Assembly (NCBI GenBank): GCA_030848705.1
Contig: CM061236.1
Location: 62,205,481-62,269,480, forward strand
From: Heracleum sosnowskyi
Taxonomy: Eukaryota; Streptophyta; Magnoliopsida; Apiales; Apiaceae
DNA length: 64,000 nucleotides
Reading direction: 5' to 3'
Below are positions 45,901 to 56,068 of the stretch, in pieces. The position numbers and the translations under genes are program-made. The notes beneath the pieces are model-generated. The model was not told where the DNA came from and made no database searches. It saw only the letters and a program-made list of their open reading frames with translations. The number at the start of each line of letters is the position of its first letter. The stretch's first letter is position 1.

Positions 45901-46294
45901 TGATGAAACATGTAGGGGAGCCATCAGTATCTGAGAGAATGTTGGCTTCATATATGTTACCATGCCTGTAGCCAGTTAGTGCTATCTTCCCTGTTGCTTT
46001 ACTGACTACTTCACAATGTGTGGAATAGAAATTGACATGATAACCTCTGTCAGTGATTTGACTAATACTCAACAAGTTGTGTTTTAGTCCTTTCACTAGA
46101 GCTACTTTTTCAATGATGACATTTCCAATGATTATATTGCCATATCCCAAGGTTTGTCCAATGTTGCCATCTCCATAAGACACAGTTGGGCCAGCTTTTT
46201 CCTCATATTCTGATAACAGGGCTTTGTTTCCAGTCATGTGCACAGAACATCCACTATCCATGACTAACGCATTTTTTCTTTTACCCTGCATCAC
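42953..46294 (-). pseudogene. pol: Element D pol (protease, integrase, RT, RNase H), one nonsense codon
   Basis: The frame is the same as gag and is separated from it by a single TAG. Protease DSGCSVHMTG lies at about 46260. Then come preintegrase WNWHKKLSHLN, integrase D (HLDLFGPV, about 45680), D (RSDNGTEF, about 45485), a TAA at 45434-45436, then E (QQNGVVERKN, about 45395). The linker is rich in Ser, Asp and Asn (about 44630-44960) and holds two GGGGGAGC tracts. RT has YVDDIIFGS (about 43890), and RNase H has STAEAEYIAAGS, CDNQSAI and QLADIFTKPL. The TAA is the only break I see; D would need suppression or help from another copy. Confidence 0.93.
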
Positions 46295-46327
46295 AATAGA
46301 AACACACTAGTTAGAACACTTAGGAAC
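46286..46327 (-). promoter_or_regulatory. Gag/pol junction with TGCAG|GG (element D)
   Basis: On the minus strand TGG|GTTCCTAAG is followed by the gag stop TAG, then GTTTCTATTGTGATGCAG|GG. Here gag and pol share a frame, so UAG readthrough would also join them. The acceptor-like consensus is kept even though this family does not need a frame change. Confidence 0.4.
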
Positions 46328-48619
46328 CCATACATGTTGGGTTCCTTTCTCATGCAATTTATTAATTTTAGCAGCAGAAGACTTTTTGACTTTAGCAGTC
46401 CTGACAGGATTTACTCCATCAGGATTTGCTTTGTCAGTATCAGTATTAACAAAAGCATGCTTCATTATGACATTTTCAGTTCTATCAGACTTTGTACTAC
46501 TTTCAAACTTAGGCAATGGATCATAAAAGTTATAGTACAAATCATGATACTCTTTACATGTATAAATAGAATGCCATAGACTACCACAATGAAAACAGGA
46601 CTTCTGCGGTTTATAGAGTACTGATCTATTCCTAACATCAGACTTAGGAATATCAGTAATCTTCTTCTTACTCTTCTTACAATCAATAGCAAGATGATTA
46701 GAGTTACCACAGTTAAAACAACACTTTCTAGGTGCATTTGGGATATACTTATAACCATTCTCTTTATTGATCCCAACTTTACCATTCCTGTTTCTCTTAA
46801 CAGTAGCTTCCTTTTTCTTATCTGTAACCTCACAGATTTTATCTTTGAGCTGTTTCTGAGACAATAGACCTACATTCTTAGTGACTTTGTTCATGACAGG
46901 TTTAGACTTTATAATTTTAATTCCTTGAGTAGAAGAAGATCCCTTTTCAAAAGTAGAATTGGAATCCTTATCAAAAACAAAATTAACAGGAGTAATCTTA
47001 GATTTGGTTGAGTCTATAACATGTCTATAGGTCTTTGGACTGACTGTCTCATCAATGACAATTTTCTCTTTCAATTTCTTATCCTCATCTGACTTATATC
47101 CTAGACACTCTTTCCAATTCTTAGAGGTATTAATCTCATGAAATTTCCTACCAGAGTCTGTCCAGGTTCTGATTTTCTCATTAGCATATTCAAGTTCTTT
47201 TTCAAGGGAAGTACATTTAGATGTTATCTCTAAGTGCATGTGCTTAACATTATCACATTCTTTTTGTACTTCTTGCATACGAGAAAATTCAGCTTCTAAT
47301 ATCTCATTCCTTTTTCTAAGGTCAGACATCTCAGATAAGATTCTAGTATTCTCAGCAGTTTGACTTCTAAAGCTAACATGTAATGACTTTAGAAAACGTC
47401 TTAACTCAGAAGCATTATCAGTATCAAAATCAAAGATAGTATTTAGTACCTTATCATCAGGAACAGCAGTTACATCAGCATTGGCCATTAACGCATAGTT
47501 GACTACCTCAGTATCAGATTCTGAGGAAGAGTCCATCCAATCCTTGCTTGATGTGATGAGTGCCTTTGTCTTGTTGCATTCAGAAGCAAAGTGACCCATA
47601 CCATTACACTTGTAGCATCTAACCTTTGACTTGTCAAATTTGCTACCCTTGCTGTCCTTTTTGATATACTTGTCTTTGTCTGCTTTGAAGGTCTTTTTCT
47701 GAACGTTGCCTTGTCTTCTATTCTTCCTGAACTTCATCCTTCTGAAGTTTCTGACAATCATAGCAACCATCTCTTCCATGTCTGAATCAGAAGATTCATC
47801 ACCAGTATTGGCATCAGGATTGCCATCAGTATCTGATGAAGAGTCGTCAGGATCTGACTTAGCTACTCTTGCTTTCCTTCTAGAGACCTCCATAGCTTTC
47901 TCTTTTGATTTTGCTTCTACATTCAAAGCAATTGACTTTGCCTTGCTGCTTTTCTTGTTCTTTCTCTGTTGAACTTCAAGATCATGAGTTCTTAGCATCC
48001 CATAGATCTCATCAAGAGACACAATGTTCAGATCATACTGGTGTCTAATGATTGAGGTCTGAGTATCCCATTCTTCAGGTAAAGCTCTAAGAAATTTGGT
48101 GTTTGAATCTTCAGTTTCATATACTTTGTCAACTAAGGATAAGCTGTTCAATAGTGTCAGGAATCTATCATATAGATCAGTCAGGCTCTCTTCAGGTCTT
48201 GCATCGAATTGTTCATATTCTTGAATCAATAGAGCCCTTCTGTTTTTCTTGACAGATGCAGATCCCTGGCACTGAGTTTCCAAAGTATCCCAGATTTCTT
48301 TTGAAGACTTGCATGCAATCACTCTGTTTGACATAACAGCATCAAGACCATTGTGCAAGATATTCTTTATCTTTGGTTCTCTGAGTACATGAGCTTTTTC
48401 TTCTGGAGTCCATTCAGATTTAGCTTTGACCACATAATGTTCTGGTACAGTATCTGTTCGTTCTACGAACTTTGTTGGTATATATGGTCCATCACGAATC
48501 CTGTCCAGATTGTCAGGATCCATAGCCTCCAGGTACATCAGCATCTTTACCCTCCATGTGGGATATTCTGATTTCTTCAAGATGGGAATCTTCATGCTTT
48601 CATACTTGGTTGTCGACAT
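46307..48619 (-). CDS. gag: Element D Gag (capsid/nucleocapsid, three zinc knuckles)
   Basis: A 770-residue open frame starts 37 bp inside the primer site. The N-terminal UBN2-type region includes EYPTWRVKMLMYLEAMD and ESLTDLYDRFLTLLN. Knuckle 1 is CYKCNGMGHFASEC (about residue 334). Two more CCHC-type motifs lie near the C-terminus: CFNCGNSNHLAIDC (about 633) and CFHCGSLWHSIYTC (about 674). A central heptad-rich helix (about 405-480) is likely coiled coil. The end VWVPK matches A, B and C. NPD tripeptides encoded by the D word occur at several places. The frame is intact and the element is young, so this Gag could still be made. Confidence 0.94.
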   Translation of the reverse strand: MSTTKYESMKIPILKKSEYPTWRVKMLMYLEAMDPDNLDRIRDGPYIPTKFVERTDTVPEHYVVKAKSEWTPEEKAHVLREPKIKNILHNGLDAVMSNRVIACKSSKEIWDTLETQCQGSASVKKNRRALLIQEYEQFDARPEESLTDLYDRFLTLLNSLSLVDKVYETEDSNTKFLRALPEEWDTQTSIIRHQYDLNIVSLDEIYGMLRTHDLEVQQRKNKKSSKAKSIALNVEAKSKEKAMEVSRRKARVAKSDPDDSSSDTDGNPDANTGDESSDSDMEEMVAMIVRNFRRMKFRKNRRQGNVQKKTFKADKDKYIKKDSKGSKFDKSKVRCYKCNGMGHFASECNKTKALITSSKDWMDSSSESDTEVVNYALMANADVTAVPDDKVLNTIFDFDTDNASELRRFLKSLHVSFRSQTAENTRILSEMSDLRKRNEILEAEFSRMQEVQKECDNVKHMHLEITSKCTSLEKELEYANEKIRTWTDSGRKFHEINTSKNWKECLGYKSDEDKKLKEKIVIDETVSPKTYRHVIDSTKSKITPVNFVFDKDSNSTFEKGSSSTQGIKIIKSKPVMNKVTKNVGLLSQKQLKDKICEVTDKKKEATVKRNRNGKVGINKENGYKYIPNAPRKCCFNCGNSNHLAIDCKKSKKKITDIPKSDVRNRSVLYKPQKSCFHCGSLWHSIYTCKEYHDLYYNFYDPLPKFESSTKSDRTENVIMKHAFVNTDTDKANPDGVNPVRTAKVKKSSAAKINKLHEKGTQHVWVPKCSN

Positions 48620-48655
48620 CTTTAGATCGTATCTGATTCAGAATTAAATCAGTTT

Positions 48656-48667
48656 GCTCTGATACCA
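48656..48667 (-). other. Element D primer-binding site
   Basis: The minus strand reads TGGTATCAGAGC two bases inside the 5' LTR, matching initiator methionine tRNA. Confidence 0.9.
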
Positions 48668-48669
48668 AT

Positions 48670-49274
48670 TGTTGCCCAGTAAATAACAATTGTAGAAGGG
48701 GGGTTGAATACAATTGTATAAGATTCTCGACTTTATATAACACAAATATGAAAGATCAATAACAATAACAATAACAGCTTTATTAACTTTGATATAAAAC
48801 TGTTACAAACTCTCTTAAGAAATTCTGATGTTCTTAAGAGCTGCTAGCTTACAAAAACTCTCTCAAGAAATTCTGTTCTTAAGAGCTTCTATCCGATTAT
48901 GTTCTCTCTCTCTCTGATGAATACATAAATCGAAACCAAAACTGTGTTTATATAGTGCACACAGCTTCTCTATCAATAATAAGATAAGTCCTAATCATAA
49001 CAAAGATAGAAACATATCTTTAATCGATAGCTGCATTCTACAAACCAGGAACAAACTTCCATGTTTATCTAGACTCCAAATATAACTCGAAGTAGGAATC
49101 CTGATCAGCTTCAAGTCCTGATGATCAAACCTGATCATAGTCTGAGTAGGAATCCTGATGATCAATAAGATACTGACGCTTGATCAAATACTGATGACCA
49201 TGCAATACTGATGACGTCAGCAATCCTGATCAGTTGAGTCTAGCTTCTGACGATCATTGAATTCTGATCTAACA
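48670..49274 (-). repeat. Element D 5' LTR
   Basis: A 605-bp LTR, identical to the 3' LTR except for one substitution near 48691 and one extra CT unit near 48904-48915. It is bounded by the GAAGA duplication at 49275-49279. Confidence 0.96.
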
Positions 49275-49580
49275 GAAGAAAAAGCAAAGGAGCTGAGGAA
49301 GAAAGGGTTGTGCAGGGTAAAGCAAAATCCTTATATTGTGGAGTACAAAAATCATTATGGAGGAAAAATCAAGATAAGGATGGAGTTTATAGATTCATAT
49401 GTGGAAAGTGCCCTTAGAACAGCAGCTGAAGATCTAAAAGACTCTCCTCTCATTGAAGATCTGATTGCAAGGGATGAAATTCTAATGGCCATCTCTGAGA
49501 TAAAGAAGAATGAAGAAATAAGGAAGAAGAAGGTCTATGATGATTTCTTAGAGAAACAATTGGAAACTGAAGCTATGTAG
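49275..49580 (+). pseudogene. Element A ORF2, C-terminal remainder
   Basis: After D and its duplicated GAAGA, A's ORF2 resumes with KAKELRKKGLCRVKQNPYIV and the helical segment RMEFIDSYVESALRTAAEDL. It ends at TAG 49578-49580. The same segment, up to the DSP residues, is present in copy A2 at about 51080-51260 on the minus strand. It is highly charged and helical with no enzymatic motif. Confidence 0.85.
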
Positions 49581-49734
49581 CTCAAGGAGAAATTCTGTAA
49601 GCCTAAATTTCCAAGTTGTTATCAAATTCTGTTCATACCTTTATCTTCTTTATATTTGTTCTTTTTATGTTAGTTAGGCTTGTTATCAGACATGAAATTG
49701 TGCCTAAGGGTCTTACTCACAATTTGGGGGAGAT
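49581..49734 (+). other. Element A 3' untranslated region and polypurine tract
   Basis: A short untranslated stretch ends in TTTGGGGGAGAT (49723-49734), the plus-strand primer site directly before the 3' LTR. Confidence 0.85.
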
Positions 49735-51059
49735 TGTTAGGCTCAAGACATGTCTGAATACCACCTTAACAAGCCTAATCTATGTGACTATGTCACACTA
49801 CATGACCTAGTGAATTCTATCACTGGGATATAGTATAGGTCTCTCTATGTACTTGTCTTGTTCTCATGAACATCAGCTTGATCATGTATGCTCAGAATTA
49901 TAATGAGCTTAGTAAGCTTCTTGCAACTAGAATGTATATAGGCCATTAAATAATTGTCCTGGTAGAAGTTCAGATTTGTTCATGCAGCAGGATAGAGATG
50001 AATAAGGCCCTGAAGAAATAAGTTGCAGAAATTTGTCTAAGGCATTATATAGCAAAGTCAAAATAAAGCTATGTCGTGAAGTCACCAATATCCATGTCAA
50101 GAAGTGCTAGATCGCATAGTCCATTTTGTACTATGTCGTGAAGTCCTCAAGACTCATGTCGTGAAGTGTTGAAGTCAGCAAAGTCAAAGATGCCTAGATC
50201 GTGAAGTCCCCAAATGACTTATGTCGCATAGTCCTCAAATGACTTATGTGCCATAGTCCTCAAATGACTTATGTCGCATAGTCCTCAAATGACTTATGTC
50301 GCATAGTCCTCAAATGACTTATGTCGCAAAGTCCTCAAAAAGACTAGATCGCGAAGTCCACAAATGACCTATGTCGCAAAGTCTTCAAAGGCCATAACGT
50401 GTAGTCTTCACAAGTGACATCGCATAGTCTGGAATGAAGTGGAGTTCACGATATCAACACTTAGCCGTTTACAACAAGACAAATCAAGGTACGGAATCAA
50501 GAATCAAAAGAGACAAATACTGAAGCATTTGTTCTGGCAAGGTGGTCCAAAGAACAGATGTCAAATCTACAGCTGAACTTGGAGAGAAAGATAAGAGACA
50601 AGCAGCTACAGAAACGGGAAAGACTCCGAAAAGCAGGTGGTCCTTCCTGACAGAGTTAACCTCTTATGACAGGACAAGTTGGACTTTCAGCTAGGGGTAA
50701 CTGAGTAATTAGTGGTGTGCCTAGTTTGTATAGGTGAATATATATCGAGCACACACCACTGAAAGCTGAAAGAGAGATACACATAGTTTTATCTTAAGCA
50801 CTCTTTTCTCTGTAAGCAAAAACAAGTTACAAACTGTTCTTGTTTAGAAGCCAGAAATTCCGTTGTGAATTTCCGGAAAGCTGTAGTATTTAATTTACTC
50901 AATACAAAGTAGATTAAAGTGATTGTGTGTGTTGTTTATATTCCGCATATTACATAGCATAATCATATACAGCTTATCTTGAGTTTCAAGAATCGAAAAA
51001 CATCAAACTATCCATTCAACCCCCCTTTGTCTAGTTTCTAGTGGTATTCATTTCTAACA
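49735..51059 (+). repeat. Element A 3' LTR
   Basis: It runs TGTTAGGCTCAAG to TTTCTAACA, 1325 bp. Relative to the 5' LTR it has one extra 25-bp unit in the array (about 50207-50375), a shorter C-tract, and about twenty or more substitutions seen by eye. It is followed by the ACCTT duplication. Confidence 0.93.
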
Positions 51060-51077
51060 ACCTTCGATGGATGCAAC
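51060..51077. other. Rearranged junction between old LTR fragment and copy A2
   Basis: ACCTTCGATGGATGCAAC follows element A. ACCTT is the target duplication and the next few bases join directly to the truncated end of A2's ORF2 (DSPQ region). The LTR that should end A2 is missing. Removing A would place the old C-type LTR fragment (13231-13547) next to A2, so the junction predates A's insertion. Confidence 0.5.
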
Positions 51078-54000
51078 CTGAGGTGAGTCTTTTTGATCAT
51101 CAATTGCGGCTCTAAGGGCACTTTCCACATATGAATCCAAAAACTCCATCCTTATCTTGCTTTTGCCTCCATTTTGATTTTTGTATTCCACAACATAAGG
51201 ATTTTGCTTTACCTTGCATAGCCCTTTCTTTCTTAGCTCTTTAGCCCTCTCTTCCATTTCAGCCATCTCTTTCTCTTTTTGAATTATCTTCTCTTCATTT
51301 TCCTTCCTTAGATTTTCCTTGTAGTCAGAGTGCATCTTCAAGAATCTGGCAATCTCTATCTTCCACAATCTCTCTTCCTTTTCTTCAAAGTTTAGCAGTG
51401 CATTTATTCTTTCAAGCTCATATTGAGGAAAATATTGCCAGCTCCCTTCCTTCATTTGGCTTTCTCTTCCATCAGTGTATTTGAACTCTAGATGATCTAG
51501 CTTCACCTTGACTTCAAAGATTCTTTGAGCTCTCAAAAATTCTAGGGCATCTTCATCATAGTCTTCATCCAGAGGAAGTACTTTGATCCCTACTACATTA
51601 GTGATTACCCCATTCTTCTTTGTTATCCTTGTCCTTTTGGCTACACTCTTGATCTTTAAATGCTTCACTTGAGGTAGCTTCTGGAGCAGGGAGATTTAGC
51701 CTTCAGTGCCACATCATTTGGAAGTAGCTTCATACCTTTCCATTTCATCCACTGTAACACTCCACAAGCTGTGACTTTGTGGAAGTGTCTTCTTGATTTT
51801 TCTTTTGTGGCTTCAACTTTCTTCTGTGGCAAATCAGGTTCAGAAGTCTTGGATAAAGATTTTGGAGGATCATTACTAACAGTACCCACCCTAGACTTAA
51901 AGTCTTGTGTTGTGGTTAAGGCACTGCTGGCAATGTCCTTGACTTGCTGATTTCCACTCCTTGTCTTCTTGACAGTTTCCTTCTTTGTTTGACAGTCCTT
52001 CTTGTCTTCATCAGTATCTTTGGAGTTCTTGGAGGTTTTGCCTTTGCTGCTCTCACTTGCCACACCCTTATCACTCCTAGATTGACTTCTCCTTCTGTAG
52101 CTTTTCTCTTCATCATCATCCTTGTCATCCTTCCTGTCTTTTCTTTCTTTTAAGGACTCAGGAATTCTGCCATGAATGAGGAATGATTTTAGAGTTTGGA
52201 TCATTTCAAGCTCTTCAGCTGTTCTAACTTCTCTCTTGGACCTCAACATCTGCAATACTTGATTGATTTTGGCATTGTTCTTCATTGTCAAGTTTGCAGG
52301 AATCACCAGTTGGTCAATACTGTTGGCTTGAGTTAGACTTTGAAAAATTATTGTCCTTGGGTTAGAGATAACTTCAGGCAATCTTTGAAATTGGTCTATC
52401 TTCAAGTCATTATGCAGCATCTTGTTATTCTCCCCATGCTTCTCAATAAACTCCAGTATTGTGGTCAGCTCGGTAAACCTCAGTTTCTCTAGAGTTTGAA
52501 AGGATAGATGCCACAGATAATTATCCTTGGATACCATGATAACTTCTCTTAGATGAACATCCTTGATTTTCCTGACTGCCATTGTGAAGTACTTGATACT
52601 TTCCTTGAGCCTTTCCCTGTAGATCTTGGCATCCTCTTGAGCATTGATGTAGATGGCTTTCAGAAACTCCAGGAAGGCCTCATCATGATAGATGTGAGAG
52701 TTGGCAACTTCCTGTAGCTTGGCCTCAGTGATTATGGTTGCTTTGATAGGCTGGGCATTTGTGGAGATAAGAGGAGCAGAGACATCACTGGGCATTGTGC
52801 CAGGATAGAAGGTTGTAGTCACACTACTTTTCTGGCCAGCTAAACTGGTGACAGAAACAGTAGGAAGAATTATTGGCCTTGTGTCTTTCTCAGATATTTT
52901 CCCTTTTTGCTTTGCAGAGACTCCCCCTTTCAGAATCACTTCCTTTCCTTTCTTTTATTTCTCCCCCTTAGGCTTGGGATCAGACAAGATGTCTTGAGCT
53001 TCTCCAGGAATAGGAAGATTCATGCTTCTCATCATAGAGGTCATCATCTATTGTTGGACCAGCAGAATGTTTGAAGTTGAGTTGCTTTGGTCATCCAATT
53101 TGGCATTTAGGAGCTCCAAGGAATGAGAAATCCCTTGGTTTTCAGATTTTAAGGATGCCACTTCTTTCTCCAATCTTTCAACCTTTGAAAAGAGTTGCTC
53201 AGACTTGAAAGGATTGTGGGCCTGGTCCTTGAGCTTAGAGAATTCAAATTTAGATATGTTGGAGACAGGAACCTCATCCACCAGCTTGTCACCATACTGG
53301 TTTTTCCATAGTACTGAGAGCATAGAATTGATGTTGATGTTGGACTGCAGTTGGTTTTCCAATTTGGTGGACATTCTCTTCAAATTGTCAGTCACCAAAG
53401 CTAGAGAAAGATCCATAGAGGAGACAGTTTGATTAGTCTTCCTGATCTCCTTAAGTATGCCATCCACCTTGGGAAAATCAGAAAGATATGTATTCCTTAG
53501 TTGAACCAGAGAATGTTCAGTTTGTTCCTTGATTGTAGAGATTTCTGATTGAAGACCTTTCCCAAGGAAATGCATGGATTTGAGTTGGCTCTTGTAGACT
53601 TCATTGACAACATCATAGATTTTTGCAAGAGAGAGACCTTTAGCATTTGACCCTAAGGTTGTAAGATAGTCCTCCCTGAGAAAAGCTAGAGCCTCCTTTA
53701 GCTTTACAGTCCTTTTGCCATCCAGCCAAGCATCCACATTTCCAGCTTGCTGGGATTCATCCACAATCTTGTCTTTTTGGGCCTCAACATCCTCTTTGTG
53801 ACAGAGCAAGATAGCTTCATAATCTTTGTTTGGTAGACCAGCTGTGAGGAGGTGTTGGGCAATCTTTGAGAACTCATCTATCTGTGCCACATGAAGATTT
53901 TGCAGTTCTTCTTCCGTCAATTGTGGTGGCACAGAGGATGATCCTGAAGCCCTGTCATGTTGCACAGGTTTCAGCCATTCTGACATGGTGGCTTGAGCCA

Positions 54001-55784
54001 AGTGAGAGCTAGTGCCAGGCACTTCAGGGGGGGATAGATGTATGAGTTTCCTCCAGTCTTGGAATGAATGTAGAGTCTGATGCTGTCTCCATTGAAATGG
54101 GATGTGTTACAGCATCATCTCTATGTGCCTGTGAAGGCAAATCCAAGTCCATAAGGAATGGAGAGTCTGGCATAGAGTCTCCAGTAAGAACTGGTGAATC
54201 CTCTATGTTTTTGTTGGTGTCATTAGGATATGCCTCATCATGCATTCCCTGACCAACTAAATGTGGTTCCTGAGTGGTGAGCACAGTGTCATGCACCATG
54301 TCACTTGAAGGTGGCTCAATCACAGAAGTAGATTGTGACTGATTAAAGGCAAGATTGTCATGAGAATGACTCTCTTGTTCAGAAGAAATTTTTGATGGAG
54401 AATCTAAGAGATAAGTGGGGTTTAGATTGGATTTTGGCAACTCCCCCTGAGAAATAGGAGGAGTTTCAATTGTGATGTGCTCTCCACTCTGTGTAAATTC
54501 ACCCTTATTTCCACTTGGGTCAAGAGTGAGTTCTTGACCCTGTGCTGACTCTTTACAGGATGTAGTGGGGAGACTACTCTTTTCAATGCCAATGCCCTGT
54601 TGAGAGGCCATTGACAGTAACAGGTGTACCCCTTTTTCCACATCTGAATCTTGTTGGGAGGATTCAGTGGTAGGTATAGATTTGGATTTCTTACTGTGTC
54701 TGGTGAGAGGTGACTCAGGATTCTCACTACCTAGCTCTACTGATTCATTGATCACTGCTAGGGCTCTTTTCTTTGTCTTCTTTTTAGTAGCACCAACCTT
54801 TTGAGAGGTTGTTGCTTTTGGCTCCCTAATCACTATTGTACTGTTTGCAGGGGGATCATTGGATGGGTTAGGAAGGCTTGGGTTAGACTTGGATGCTCCT
54901 TCTGTCTTAGCCTTCCCTTTCCGGGAAAGTTCATGGTATATTGGCTTATCAAGTGGATAAGATGCAAATGTGTCCTGCATATGCTTGGTCACACTTAGTA
55001 TCACATCCACTTGATTTCTTGTGTCCAATGACCCAAATAGAATTTTGGACATGGACTTGGAATAAGCCATTTTATTTTTATCTATACCCTCTAACTCATG
55101 TATATTAGCATCAAGATAATTTAAAATACATTGAAGGAAACGAGGATAAAAGATTTCATTACCTCTACCACGAACTGTCCTCCCTAGCCTTTGAGCCAAT
55201 TCCTTGAGGATTATTGCTCCAACATTTATCTCCTGATTGTAGGCTAGGGAGTAGGCTAACTTCACAACAATGTGACTGATTTGGTCCCATCTTGTCTTCC
55301 TGCATAAGAACACCTTCTGGAGTGCATCAAATAGGAACGACCACTCCCTCCTGACATTTTTCTTGTTCAACTTAGCCATGTCGACCTCATCTGCATACTG
55401 GATTAAATCCATGAATGATGTCATTTCCGCATCAGTAGCTTCAGTATCATGACCTTCAACCTTGAACCCCAAGGCCTCATTTATCTCCTTTTCTCCAAAC
55501 TGGAAGTGCTTGCCCCCAATTGTGCAATTTACCTCCTGAAACGAGGTTCCATCTTCCTTTGCCATTGTTGCAACCATGGCTGTTCTCCAGAACCCTTCCA
55601 ATACATCGACATACAGAGTGGGGTTTAGGGTTAAGGCTTGGCGGAGGTAGGAGGTGTTTAAGAACCGTACAAAGCACTTGTACATTGGGTTTGCCTCCGC
55701 CTCAGAGGGAATTGTGAGAAGATTTGTTTCTTTGGGTATGGTTAAAGGGATTGAGGATGAGACTGTTTGAGATTTGGGTGCCAT
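51078..55784 (-). pseudogene. ORF2 of a second family-A copy (A2), truncated and broken
   Basis: It starts at ATGGCACCC (55784) and aligns along its length with element A's ORF2: the N-terminal DVLEGFWRT...GGKHFQFGEKEINEALGF region, Ser/Thr/Pro-rich middle, coiled-coil region (about 53100-53900), conserved helical block (about 52150-52750) and KR-rich tract. Breaks: a frameshift in a C/G homopolymer near 54022-54030, TAG near 53048, TAA near 52956, a one-base deletion near 51685, and loss of the C-terminal 40-odd codons at the junction. Because A and A2 are broken at different places, the shared sequence shows that the family ORF2 was once open throughout. PPT-like tracts are at 52921, 52961 and 54441 (minus). 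Confidence 0.87.
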
Positions 55785-56068
55785 GTTGAAATTGAGAGAG
55801 TGAAGAAGAGAGAAGAGAATTTGAGTTTAGGTTTGAGAATTGAGAGTAATAGACAAGATGAAAAGTTGTGAACGGTTAGAAAAGAGTATTTATATGATAG
55901 AGACACTGCGATATGGAGTTATGAATATGTACAGTCTATTTGTATATCGCGAAGTCTCAAAATAGCCTGTACCGCAAAGTCTTGCAAAGTATATCGTAGA
56001 GTCCAGAAATGAACTATGTCGCAAAGTCTTAAAGATCGAAAGATTAGGGGGACTTTGCGATATAGTAT
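55785..56068 (-). promoter_or_regulatory. A2 ORF2 leader: TATAAATA promoter and family-A words
   Basis: On the minus strand TATAAATA (55894-55887) lies about 105 bp before ORF2's ATG. A CT-rich leader comes between (CTCTCTTCTTCACTCTC-type, 55786-55860). Upstream are copies of the family-A word (GACTTTGCGACATAG, TATATCGCGAAGTC; 55905-56065). This is the intact counterpart of 32600-32708 in element A. It is cut at 56069 by element C. Confidence 0.55.

Larger units (their letters stand above)
37248..49274 (-). mobile_element. Element D: very young, nearly intact minus-strand Sirevirus
   Basis: LTRs at 48670-49274 (5') and 37248-37850 (3') are flanked by GAAGA on both sides (37243-37247 and 49275-49279). 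I can find only one substitution (ATTATAG/ATTGTAG) and one 2-bp CT-repeat length change between them, so the insertion is very recent. The minus-strand order is LTR, primer site, gag, pol, spacer with a gene in the opposite orientation, ORF2, PPT, LTR. Pol and ORF2 each carry a single nonsense codon. It interrupts A's ORF2. The word AATCCTGAT is spread through the whole element. Confidence 0.97.
13548..51059 (+). mobile_element. Element A: Sirevirus-type copia element hosting B and D
   Basis: Two LTRs of the same family (13548-14850 and 49735-51059) in the same orientation are flanked by an identical 5-bp duplication ACCTT (13543-13547 and 51060-51064), so this is one insertion. Its own sequence is about 14 kb once B (19835-31234) and D (37248-49274) are discounted. 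Order: LTR, primer site, gag, pol, spacer, ORF2, PPT, LTR. By eye the LTRs differ at roughly 20 or more positions plus one repeat unit, making A the oldest of the three nested elements. Pol and ORF2 carry nonsense codons, so A is defective even without the insertions. Confidence 0.93.
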
